A stretch of 9,135 nucleotides of DNA from positions 1 through 9,135 of the forward strand of contig JAVHLO010000083.1 of NCBI GenBank assembly GCA_031082105.1. The letters run 5' to 3'. The DNA is from Planctomycetota bacterium. Its GTDB lineage: Bacteria; Planctomycetota; MHYJ01; JACQXL01; JAVHLO01. The notes under the pieces are model-generated. The model saw only the letters and a program-made list of their open reading frames with translations. It did not search any database and was not told where the DNA came from. The position numbers were made by a program, and so were the translations under genes. This document shows positions 1 through 6,254 of the stretch, piece after piece. Each line of letters opens with the position of its first letter. The first letter of the stretch is position 1.

Positions 1-729
1 GAGGGGCTGCTCGAGAAGTACGCTTCCCCCTCGGCCGCGGACATCCCGGCCGAGTTCAAGGACAAGGACGGATGCTGGACCGGCTACGCCGCACGCGGCA
101 GGGTCATCGTCTACAATACCGAAAAGCTGACTGCGCAGGACGCGCCGAGATCGCTTTCTTCTTTCACCGACTCACGCTGGAAGGGGCAGTGTTCCATCGC
201 CCGGCCGTTGTTCGGCACGACATCGACCCATTCCCTCGTGCTCTTCGAGAAGCTGGGCGCCGAGAAAGCGAGGGAGCTCTTCAAATCCATGCGCGCGAAC
301 GATATCATCGTCGCACAGGGAAACGCAACGGTCCGCGACCAGGTCGCGCGCGGTGAGTGCCTCTTCGGCTGGACCGATACCGACGACGTGTGGGTCGGGC
401 TGGAGGCGTCGAAACCGATCGGCATCGTCTACCCGGACCAGGGCGCTGACGAGGTGGGTATGCTGCTCATCCCCAACACCGTCGCGTTGATCAAGGGATC
501 GCCCAACGCGGAGAATGGGAAGAAGCTCATCGACTTTCTGTTGAGCCAGGAAGTGGAGCAGATGCTCGCGGATGGACGCGGCAGGCAGATACCGGTCCGC
601 AAAGGGTTGCGGCCACCGAAGGACATGCTGCCGCTCGAATCGCTGAAGATACTCCAGGTCGACTACGAGAAGGCGATCGGCCGGCTTGACGAGGTGAACA
701 GGTTCCTTCAGGAAGACTTCTTGCGCTAG
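1..729 (+). CDS. ABC transporter substrate-binding protein, iron(III) type (5' end missing)
   Basis: The frame is open from the first base of the window to a TAG stop at 727-729, giving 242 residues of the C-terminal part. The start, any signal peptide and roughly the first 90-100 residues lie upstream. The text fits the AfuA/FbpA group of family 1 solute-binding proteins, which capture ferric iron or a small anionic ligand in the periplasm and hand it to an inner-membrane permease. Family-like stretches are WTGYAARGRVIVYNTEKL near the left edge, GIVYPDQGADEVGMLLIPN in the middle, and NGKKLIDFLLSQEVEQML followed by GRQIPVRKGL near the end. The last is the typical C-terminal block of this family. 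No permease or ATPase gene follows; the next gene is convergent, so transporter partners would have to lie upstream or elsewhere. The family call is firm. The ligand (iron versus another small ligand such as phosphonate or polyamine) is inference. Confidence 0.88.
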   Translation, partial: EGLLEKYASPSAADIPAEFKDKDGCWTGYAARGRVIVYNTEKLTAQDAPRSLSSFTDSRWKGQCSIARPLFGTTSTHSLVLFEKLGAEKARELFKSMRANDIIVAQGNATVRDQVARGECLFGWTDTDDVWVGLEASKPIGIVYPDQGADEVGMLLIPNTVALIKGSPNAENGKKLIDFLLSQEVEQMLADGRGRQIPVRKGLRPPKDMLPLESLKILQVDYEKAIGRLDEVNRFLQEDFLR

Positions 730-2006
730 AGGCTCGCGCGGTATAGGGAAAGCACGGCCTCCAGCGGCCTGACGACATCGCACGCGCGTTCCGCGGCCAG
801 CCTCGCGGCCCGCGCCGTTTCATCGAGATCATCCGCGCGCCTCTCAAGGAGCCGCACCGTCTCCTTGACGAAACCCTCAGTATTGGTCGGCGGGAGCACG
901 GCCCCGCACAAGCCGTCCCGGACGAGCTCGCGCACGCCGCCGACGTCCGCCGCAACGAACGGCACGCCCGACGCAGCCGCCTCCATGAGCGTCAAGGGCA
1001 GACCTTCCCATCGCGAAGTGAGCAACAGGACGTCGATCGCCTTCATGAAAGTCGGCACGTCGTGACACCAGCCGGTGAATCGGATCTTGTCTGCGACCCC
1101 CATGGATTTCGCAAGCGCCTCCGTTTCAGCGCGCAGCATGCCATCGCCGGCCATCAGGAACCTTGTGCGCGGCCGCGTCTGCGCGATCCTCGCCGCAATC
1201 CGGACGAAATCCGCGGGCGACTTCTGAAGCTTGAACGGCCCAATCCAGCCTGCCAGCTCCGAATCCGGATCCTGACCGAGCCGCTCGCGGGCAGCCCGTT
1301 TCTCGACCGCCGTGGGAGGGGAGAATACTCCGCCAAACAACAACCGTACCGTGTCGGTCGAAACACGCGATGCGTGAACCGTGTCGGAACCGTCCACATT
1401 GTTGGACCCGCAAGGCTCGATGGCGCGGGATGCGCTTTCAGAGAGCGCGACGCCCCAGCGTATGGTCTGATACCGGTCTTTCAATCCAATGCCCAGAGAA
1501 AGGCCGGTGTGCATATCCGTTTCGCAGACCGTCAACATCCTGTTGGTCCTCCGTGCGGTGAAGCGCTCGAGCTCCAGATAGAAGCGGCGCAACACGCGTG
1601 GCTGGCTCGAGTTGAAGCTCCAACCATGCACTGTGTGTACGACAAGCGGAACTCGCGCGAGGTGCGCCGCGAGTCGGCCAATGATCCCGGCCTTCGATGT
1701 GTGCGTGTGAACGACGTCAGGCCTCAGCTTCCGAAGGAGATGGGTCAACTCGCAGAGTGCGAGCATGTCGTCGACGGGCGACACTTCGCGCCGCAGCCGG
1801 GCTACTTGTCGTACGGACATCAGCCGACCGTGTACCCCGCGGGCTGCATCGATCAGTGAACCGGCGAATTCGCTCGGTAGTCCGCCGGGCCCGGCGCAGA
1901 TGTGCGATTCCCAACCGTGTGCGCCTGCGAACGCGGCGATCTGGAGCGCGATACGGTGCGCGCCGCCAAGGTCAAATCTGGTCAGTATCTGCACACAGCG
2001 TGGCAT
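726..2006 (-). CDS. Glycosyltransferase family 4 (GT-B fold)
   Basis: This 426-residue cytoplasmic or membrane-associated GT4 enzyme is expected to transfer a sugar from a nucleotide-sugar donor to a lipid-linked or polysaccharide acceptor. The N-terminal domain has the glycine-rich loop FDLGGAHR (residues 11-18) and the block RPDVVHTHTSKAGIIGRLAA (about 94-113). The C-terminal donor-binding domain has IGPFKLQKSP (255-264) and the retaining-GT E-x7-E signature, E334 to E342, in SRWEGLPLTLMEA. In the usual GRLxxxKG phosphate-binding motif the Lys is kept (K262) but the Arg is replaced by Pro257. Residues about 190-225 are Ser/Thr-rich and look like a variable loop. The ATG at 2004-2006 is chosen because family similarity begins almost at once; no Shine-Dalgarno sequence precedes it, and a promoter -10 box lies only 7 bp upstream. 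The stop codon (726-728) overlaps the stop of the convergent binding-protein gene. No other polysaccharide genes are in the window, so donor and acceptor cannot be named. Confidence 0.92.
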   Translation of the reverse strand: MPRCVQILTRFDLGGAHRIALQIAAFAGAHGWESHICAGPGGLPSEFAGSLIDAARGVHGRLMSVRQVARLRREVSPVDDMLALCELTHLLRKLRPDVVHTHTSKAGIIGRLAAHLARVPLVVHTVHGWSFNSSQPRVLRRFYLELERFTARRTNRMLTVCETDMHTGLSLGIGLKDRYQTIRWGVALSESASRAIEPCGSNNVDGSDTVHASRVSTDTVRLLFGGVFSPPTAVEKRAARERLGQDPDSELAGWIGPFKLQKSPADFVRIAARIAQTRPRTRFLMAGDGMLRAETEALAKSMGVADKIRFTGWCHDVPTFMKAIDVLLLTSRWEGLPLTLMEAAASGVPFVAADVGGVRELVRDGLCGAVLPPTNTEGFVKETVRLLERRADDLDETARAARLAAERACDVVRPLEAVLSLYRASL

Positions 2007-2013
2007 AAGCGCA

Positions 2014-2042
2014 ATTATACGAACGCGCGCGATGTCTGTCTA
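2014..2042 (-). promoter_or_regulatory. Sigma70-like promoter for the glycosyltransferase gene
   Basis: Reading the minus strand, a -35 box TAGACA (2042-2037, 5 of 6 consensus bases) is followed after exactly 17 bp by a perfect -10 box TATAAT (2019-2014). Transcription would begin at about 2007-2008, directly at the ATG of the glycosyltransferase gene (2006), implying a leaderless or nearly leaderless mRNA. This agrees with the absence of a Shine-Dalgarno sequence. The match is seen in the sequence; activity is inferred. Confidence 0.65.
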
Positions 2043-2048
2043 TGTTTC

Positions 2049-2077
2049 TTGACTTTCATCGGGTGTGCGTGTATAAC
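2049..2077 (+). promoter_or_regulatory. Sigma70-like promoter for the TPR-peptidase gene
   Basis: A -35 box TTGACT (2049-2054, 5 of 6) and a -10 box TATAAC (2072-2077, 5 of 6) are separated by 17 bp. The expected start of transcription is near 2084, leaving a leader of about 180 nt before the TPR-peptidase gene. That leader contains the palindromic repeat pair at 2118-2217. The -35 boxes of this promoter and the leftward one are only 6 bp apart (2043-2048), so one bound regulator or local supercoiling could affect both. Confidence 0.6.
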
Positions 2078-2117
2078 GACGGTGGCGGCTGGAATTCGGT
2101 GGAACGCAAGGTGCAGC

Positions 2118-2217
2118 CATTCCCGCGTAAGCGGGAATCCAGTGGAGCGCGGGGAGGACCTTCTGGGAGCGCCGGCATCCTGTCGGCATTCGCTGGATCC
2201 CCGCTTGCGCGGGGATG
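2118..2217. repeat. Pair of inverted REP/dRS3-like palindromes
   Basis: There are two 25-bp units in opposite orientation, 2118-2142 and 2193-2217. They match each other at 22 of 25 positions when one is reverse-complemented, and 50 bp separates them. Each is itself a hairpin. The cores are ATTCCCGCGTAAGCGGGAAT (2119-2138) and ATCCCCGCTTGCGCGGGGAT (2197-2216). The first fits the ATTCCC-N8-GGGAAT pattern described for Neisseria dRS3 elements; the second has C for T and G for A in its arms. Such units are common in many GC-rich bacterial genomes and are often seen as translated fragments reading VIPAQAGIQ or SLDPRLRGDD. A further copy lies at 7002-7030, inside an ABC exporter gene. Here the pair sits in the untranslated leader of the downstream gene. 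Whether it is mobile, structural or regulatory is not known. Confidence 0.85.
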
Positions 2218-2254
2218 ACAGCAGGGGAGCCGCGAGGAGACGGCTGAATCTCAC

Positions 2255-2261
2255 AGAGAGG
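2255..2261 (+). promoter_or_regulatory. Ribosome binding site of the TPR-peptidase gene
   Basis: The purine run AGAGAGG lies 4 nt before the ATG at 2266 and 7 nt before the ATG at 2269. The spacing favours the second ATG, but the two proteins would differ only by one N-terminal Met. Confidence 0.6.
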
Positions 2262-2265
2262 ACAA

Positions 2266-5133
2266 ATGATGAACCTTCGTTTGCGGTTTCTTGTCACGCC
2301 GGTGTTTCTGCTCGTCGCCTGCGGCTTGGCCTGTTCCGACGAGGATGACTCGCAGTTGAAGTCCGCCCGCGCGGCCTACCGGACCGGCCGTTACGCGGAG
2401 GCCGAGACCCTGTGCAAATCGATCCTCGAGCGCGCCGCATCAGATACCGAAGCCGCAGAGCTGCTCGGCCTTGTGTACCTTGAGACCGGAAAGCATGCCG
2501 AGGCGCGGCGCGCGCTGAAAGGATTCGAGGCGTCGGGCGCGGACGGGGCGAGAGTGTTGGGCGTGCTCGCCGAGGTCCACTTCGAATCCGGCGACCTCGA
2601 GGCCGCCGAGAAACAGGCCCGGAAGGCGATTGAATTGGACAAGAACGCGCTTCGCGCACACCTCGTGCTGGCACAGGCGCTCATCGATACCGGCCGCCAC
2701 GACGACGCGAACCGCGAAATGGAATTCTTCGTCGACTACTACAACGAGAAGGACGAGTTCACGGACGCGGACGAGTTGACGCTCGTCGCGCGCGGCTCAT
2801 GGCTCTACGGCATCCGGATGGGCGAGAAGGGGACGGTGAAGAAGGTCGCCGAGGAGCTGCTCTACAAGGCCGCGCGGCTCGACAAGGAGAACGCCGACAC
2901 CTTCATCCGCTGGGGGCTGTGCTACCTGGAGAAACACGACCCGGGTGAGGCGCGGAAGAAGATGGAATCAGCGCTCAAGATCAATCCCGCCCACGCATTG
3001 GCCCACTACGGCAAGGCGCTGTGCGTCGGGCCGCAGGACAACCCGCAGATGAAGAAGATGGAGATCGAGCACGCGCTCGAGACCAACCCGCGTTTCGTGC
3101 CCGCGCTCCAGCTTCGCGCGCTTGAGTTCATCGAGCCCTGCAACTACAGCGCGGCGAAGCGCGTGCTCAAAGAGGCGCTCCGGATCGATCCCGCATCGCA
3201 GATCTCGCGCGGGATGCTGGCCGCATGTCATTTCCTGCTCGACGAACAGGCCGACTTCGACCGCGAATGCGCCACCGTGGCCGGGATCAATCCGCGCTGC
3301 GGCCGGTTCTTCCTCACTGTCGCCGACATTGTGTCGATGAAGCTGCGGCTGGCCAATGCTCATTCGTTCTACGAACGTGCCGCAGACCTGGACAAGCAGC
3401 TCTGGGAGGCGCGGATCGGAGTCGGGATGAGTTATCTCCGGCTCGGCGAGATGGAGAAGGGCACTGCCTGCCTCAAGGAGGCGTACGAACGGGATCCGTT
3501 CCATGTCTGGACCGTCAACACGCTCAAGCTGCTCGACCTCCTCGAGACTGAATTCATCACGGTCACATCAGAGCACTTCACGTTCAGGTTCCACGAGGGC
3601 GAGAAGGCGCTGCTCCCCCAGTTCGCAGTCCCGCTTGCCGAACGCGCATTCAAGGAGATGTCCGAGCGGTACGGGTTCACGCCGCGCGCGCCGATCCTGA
3701 TTGAAGTCTATCCCCGCCACAAAGATTTTTCGGTGCGCACGTTCGGGCTCCCCGGACTGGGCGCGCTCGGCGTGTGCTTCGGGCGGGTCGTCGCGATCGA
3801 TTCGCCGCGCGCGCAGGAGGCGATGGGCCCCTTCAGTTGGGGCGCCGTCACGTGGCATGAGCTTGCGCACGTGTTTCACCTGCAGTACACGGATTTCCGC
3901 GTACCGCGTTGGTTCACCGAAGGGCTCGCTACGTTCGAAGAGCAGTTCGGCGGGGTCGGATGGGAACGGGAAAAACAACTCCAGATCCTTGATGCGTTCG
4001 AGAAGGGGCTGTTGGTTGCCATTGACAACATCGACAGGGGCCAGACCGGACCCGCGGGCGACCTCACCGTCTACTACCTCTATGGTTCACTGATATGCGA
4101 GTACATCCTGAAGGAGCACGGCTTCCCCAAGATAGTCGAGATGCTGAAGCTCTGGAAGGAGCGCGTGAAGACACCCGAAGTGATTAAGCGCGCGCTCGGA
4201 ATGACGACGAGCGAGCTCGACTACGCGATGCACAAATATGTCGAACATTGGCTGCGCGACGTGAATGTGCTGAGGCCGGAGAACCCGGAGCTCCTGCCCG
4301 CGCTGGAGGCGCGGTTGACGCGTGAGCCCGATAATCTCGAACTGATGACCGACATCGCGCTGATCTTGGTGTCGCAGAACAAAATCGCGCGCGCCGAGGA
4401 GCTTGCGATGAGGGTGCTCGAGCAGGACCCGGTTTCGGTCAACGCGATGATCTGCCTCGCGCGCGTCTTCAGCGAGAAGGTGAGGGAGGACCGGGCAGCG
4501 GAGTATCTGCGTCGGGCCGTGGCGCATGGCGCCGACGATGCGGGCACGTTCTTGACCCTTGCGCGGCAGTACCTGAAGGAGAACGACACGGCAAACGCCG
4601 TCCGTCATTTCAAACTGGCCAAGACTGCGTTTCCGGGCGGCCCGTGGCCGGGCGGGAATCCGTACATTGAGCTCGCCGATATCTACAAGAAGGACGCAAA
4701 CGAAGACAAGGAGCTGGCGGAGCTGGAGGCGTACGCGAAGATAGACAGCGTCGATTTCGGCGTGAGGATGAGGCTGGCGAAGCTGTACCGAAAGCGCGGT
4801 CGGATCGAGGATATCGTGCGCGTCCTGGAGCAGGGCGCGCTGGTGCAGGTGCGCGACATTGAGATGCAGGCGTACCTGGGCGAGGCGCTGAAGGACCTGG
4901 GCAAGGATGATGGCGCGGTGACGGCGTTTCAGGCGACGCTCGTGCTGCTCGAAGAAGTGAACAAGGACGGCAAGAAGAACATGCTCATTTCCGACTACTA
5001 CTGCAAGCTGGCGGAGAGCTACATCTCGCTCGGCGAGAACGACAAGGCGCTGGAGGCGGCGAAGGAGGCCCGCGGCCGTTACCCGCAGAACGAGAAGGCG
5101 ATTGAACTAATAAAGAAGCTCACCCAGAAATAG
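2266..5133 (+). CDS. TPR lipoprotein with an embedded peptidase MA-like (HExxH) metallopeptidase domain
   Basis: The protein has 955 residues. The N-terminus has basic residues, a hydrophobic stretch and a lipobox LVAC (16-19), so signal peptidase II cleavage before Cys19 and lipid anchoring are likely; Cys23 is an alternative. Residues about 30-425 form tandem TPR-like helix pairs with typical features such as GRYAEAETLCKSIL and EAARKAIELD-type segments. Residues about 429-660 form a gluzincin domain of the peptidase MA type. Zinc ligands are predicted from H531-E532-L-A-H535 with E552 in RWFTEGLATFEE as third ligand and E532 as catalytic base. All expected active-site residues are present, so it is probably an active protease. 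Residues about 665-950 form a second TPR array. The likely role is an envelope-anchored protease whose TPRs recruit or position protein partners; the substrate is unknown. The gene is preceded by its own promoter and a long leader with palindromic repeats. It is convergent with the methyltransferase gene and appears monocistronic. Confidence 0.9.
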   Translation: MMNLRLRFLVTPVFLLVACGLACSDEDDSQLKSARAAYRTGRYAEAETLCKSILERAASDTEAAELLGLVYLETGKHAEARRALKGFEASGADGARVLGVLAEVHFESGDLEAAEKQARKAIELDKNALRAHLVLAQALIDTGRHDDANREMEFFVDYYNEKDEFTDADELTLVARGSWLYGIRMGEKGTVKKVAEELLYKAARLDKENADTFIRWGLCYLEKHDPGEARKKMESALKINPAHALAHYGKALCVGPQDNPQMKKMEIEHALETNPRFVPALQLRALEFIEPCNYSAAKRVLKEALRIDPASQISRGMLAACHFLLDEQADFDRECATVAGINPRCGRFFLTVADIVSMKLRLANAHSFYERAADLDKQLWEARIGVGMSYLRLGEMEKGTACLKEAYERDPFHVWTVNTLKLLDLLETEFITVTSEHFTFRFHEGEKALLPQFAVPLAERAFKEMSERYGFTPRAPILIEVYPRHKDFSVRTFGLPGLGALGVCFGRVVAIDSPRAQEAMGPFSWGAVTWHELAHVFHLQYTDFRVPRWFTEGLATFEEQFGGVGWEREKQLQILDAFEKGLLVAIDNIDRGQTGPAGDLTVYYLYGSLICEYILKEHGFPKIVEMLKLWKERVKTPEVIKRALGMTTSELDYAMHKYVEHWLRDVNVLRPENPELLPALEARLTREPDNLELMTDIALILVSQNKIARAEELAMRVLEQDPVSVNAMICLARVFSEKVREDRAAEYLRRAVAHGADDAGTFLTLARQYLKENDTANAVRHFKLAKTAFPGGPWPGGNPYIELADIYKKDANEDKELAELEAYAKIDSVDFGVRMRLAKLYRKRGRIEDIVRVLEQGALVQVRDIEMQAYLGEALKDLGKDDGAVTAFQATLVLLEEVNKDGKKNMLISDYYCKLAESYISLGENDKALEAAKEARGRYPQNEKAIELIKKLTQK

Positions 5134-5306
5134 GCCGTGCCGGGAGCGGGGCGACGGCCTCCGGTCGGCCCTCAGCCCGTCTGGCGATTGGGCCGGGTCG
5201 TGATCCGTGGAATCGCGGACGAGGCGCTGCGGTTTGGAGCGTCAAAGCCGCAGCTTTGACCTTTGCGCTCGGGCGGAATTGTCGTCCGCTGGCGATCCGC
5301 CGAGGC
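5134..5306. other. Convergent intergenic spacer with hairpins
   Basis: This is the 173-bp gap between the 3' ends of the TPR-peptidase gene and the methyltransferase gene. A 6-bp stem, GGCCGT (5133-5138) with ACGGCC (5154-5159), begins in the last base of the TPR gene's stop codon. A stronger hairpin set lies at 5226-5260. No U-tract follows either, so classical intrinsic termination is not clearly shown. I see no gene in this stretch. Confidence 0.6.
5226..5260. terminator. Two mutually exclusive hairpins, possible bidirectional terminator
   Basis: Stem B is a perfect 8-bp palindrome, GTCAAAGC (5241-5248), loop CGCA, GCTTTGAC (5253-5260). Stem A pairs GCTGCGG (5226-5232) with CCGCAGC (5248-5254) and can be extended by TTT/AAA past one bulged G. 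The two share bases 5248 and 5253-5254 and cannot form together. Position between convergent genes suggests RNA 3'-end formation for either strand, but no T-run follows on either side. It may instead be a dispersed repeat. Confidence 0.35.
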
Positions 5307-5996
5307 CTACCAGATACCCGGCACCAGTCGGCACCTGGTTTTCTTCATGTAGTCCCGGTATCCTTCAAGCTCACGCATGAGCACGTCTTCTTCGTTCAAT
5401 ATCCTGACCACGAGGAGCGGGACCATCAACAGCGCCGGCAGCATCGCCAGGACTGACCCCAACGCCAACGGCGAAAACATGCACATCAGCGACACCCCCA
5501 GGTACATCGGGTGACGCACGATCGCGTATGGTCCACTGCCGATGACCTTCTGACCCGGTACCACTTCCACTATCCTCGACGCGTACCGGTTCTCCTTGAA
5601 CGCCTGGAAGATGAAGATGTAGCTCAGGACGACGACAAGGTCCGCGAGTAACACCTGCTCCGCCGCCACGCTGGACCACGCGAACCGCCTGTCGAATCCG
5701 CACAGCAGATAGGTGGCGACAAAGCACGGCGCCCCGATCCTCACGACCCACTTCTGTCGCGGCTCCGTCTCCTTCATCCGCATCCGCCGCTCCAGCAGCT
5801 CCGGGCTGTTCCGGAACAAAAAGCGCAGCGCAAATGTCATGGAGACGACAATGATCGCCAGATAGGCCCACGCCTGCCAGTAGTCAAGCGTACCCGCCGG
5901 CACGAACAGCATCGCCAGCAAGAGAGGGATCCCAACCAGCAGCCGTGTCGCGGTCATGCGCATCAATCTGGCCCGGGCGAGTCGATCACCAGCCAT
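5307..5996 (-). CDS. Isoprenylcysteine carboxyl methyltransferase-like integral membrane protein
   Basis: The protein has 229 residues from the ATG at 5994-5996. The frame could also start five codons earlier at a TTG (6009-6011) or at ATGs at 5963 or 5957. GGGA lies 9 nt upstream of the chosen ATG, a weak ribosome site. The first hydrophobic helix begins just after the 5957 ATG, so the exact start is uncertain. About five membrane helices are visible. The S-adenosylmethionine-binding C-terminal part shows VIGSGPYAIVRHPMYLG with the Arg-His-Pro core (about 161-163), then the Glu-Glu pair in RILNEED (about 202-203), and the ending LEGYRDYMKKTRCRLVPGIW. This pattern is typical of the bacterial ICMT/PEMT-like family. 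These act in the membrane as SAM-dependent methyltransferases; bacterial members mostly have unknown substrates, possibly lipids or small hydrophobic molecules. It lies 258 bp downstream of the ABC exporter pair on the same strand. Membership of that operon is possible but not shown. Confidence 0.86.
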   Translation of the reverse strand: MAGDRLARARLMRMTATRLLVGIPLLLAMLFVPAGTLDYWQAWAYLAIIVVSMTFALRFLFRNSPELLERRMRMKETEPRQKWVVRIGAPCFVATYLLCGFDRRFAWSSVAAEQVLLADLVVVLSYIFIFQAFKENRYASRIVEVVPGQKVIGSGPYAIVRHPMYLGVSLMCMFSPLALGSVLAMLPALLMVPLLVVRILNEEDVLMRELEGYRDYMKKTRCRLVPGIW

Positions 5997-6254
5997 TCTG
6001 TGGCGTCCCAAAAAGGCCTGGCAAACGCGACTTTCACGGATTGGACGGATTGTGTATCCTCTTTGCCGGCTCGCGCTCCTGCTCGTGCTCTTGCTCCTAC
6101 TCGTGCCCTCTGCTCACGGGTCTGTCTCCGCTCGGGACAATCCGCGCGCACTCTTCATCGCCATGCCGAAGCTCGAGCACGAGCACGAGCAAGAGCACGA
6201 GCCGACCCGGCCGTCTGCAGGTGTTGTGCTTCGCAGGGCTGATATCCAGGACTC
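5997..6254. other. Intergenic gap with simple-sequence inverted repeat, no gene
   Basis: This is a 258-bp gap between the second ABC exporter gene and the methyltransferase gene, both on the minus strand. It contains a 9-bp tandem, CACGGATTG then GACGGATTG (6035-6052), and the hexamer-rich inverted repeat at 6068-6203. I found no convincing sigma70 promoter or Shine-Dalgarno sequence for the methyltransferase gene here. A plus-strand open frame through the gap is judged to be an artefact of the repeat. Confidence 0.6.
6068..6203. repeat. Imperfect 29-bp inverted repeat made of GAGCAC-type hexamers
   Basis: The left arm (6068-6096) is built of GCTC-rich hexamers and the right arm (6175-6203) of GAGCAC/GAGCAA hexamers. 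The right arm reverse-complemented matches the left arm at 26 of 29 positions, across a 78-nt loop. On either strand the RNA could fold into a long stem. On the minus strand it would lie between the exporter stop codon and the methyltransferase start. Slippage during replication could change its length between strains. Confidence 0.75.

Noticed and set aside
172..783. Minus-strand open frame of 203 codons opposite the binding-protein gene
   Set aside because: The opposite strand encodes a clear family 1 solute-binding protein; this frame has no family resemblance.
1062..1859. Antisense open frame of 265 codons within the glycosyltransferase gene
   Set aside because: It is fully opposite a well-supported gene, has no recognisable motifs and is expected in GC-rich coding sequence.
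2118..2217. CRISPR array made of the palindromic units
   Set aside because: There are only two units, in opposite orientation, with no regular spacers and no cas genes nearby.
2113..2224. GCAG on both sides of the repeat pair as a target-site duplication
   Set aside because: It is only 4 bp, not directly adjacent to matching element ends, and the right copy may belong to the element itself.
2015..2348. Small open frames in both strands across the divergent spacer (fragments such as SHSRVSGNP and SLDPRLRGDD)
   Set aside because: These are familiar false translations of the palindromic repeat family and lack start signals.
5134..5306. Classical rho-independent terminator after the TPR-peptidase gene
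   Set aside because: Hairpins exist but no T-run follows any of them on either strand, so only a weak terminator call is kept.
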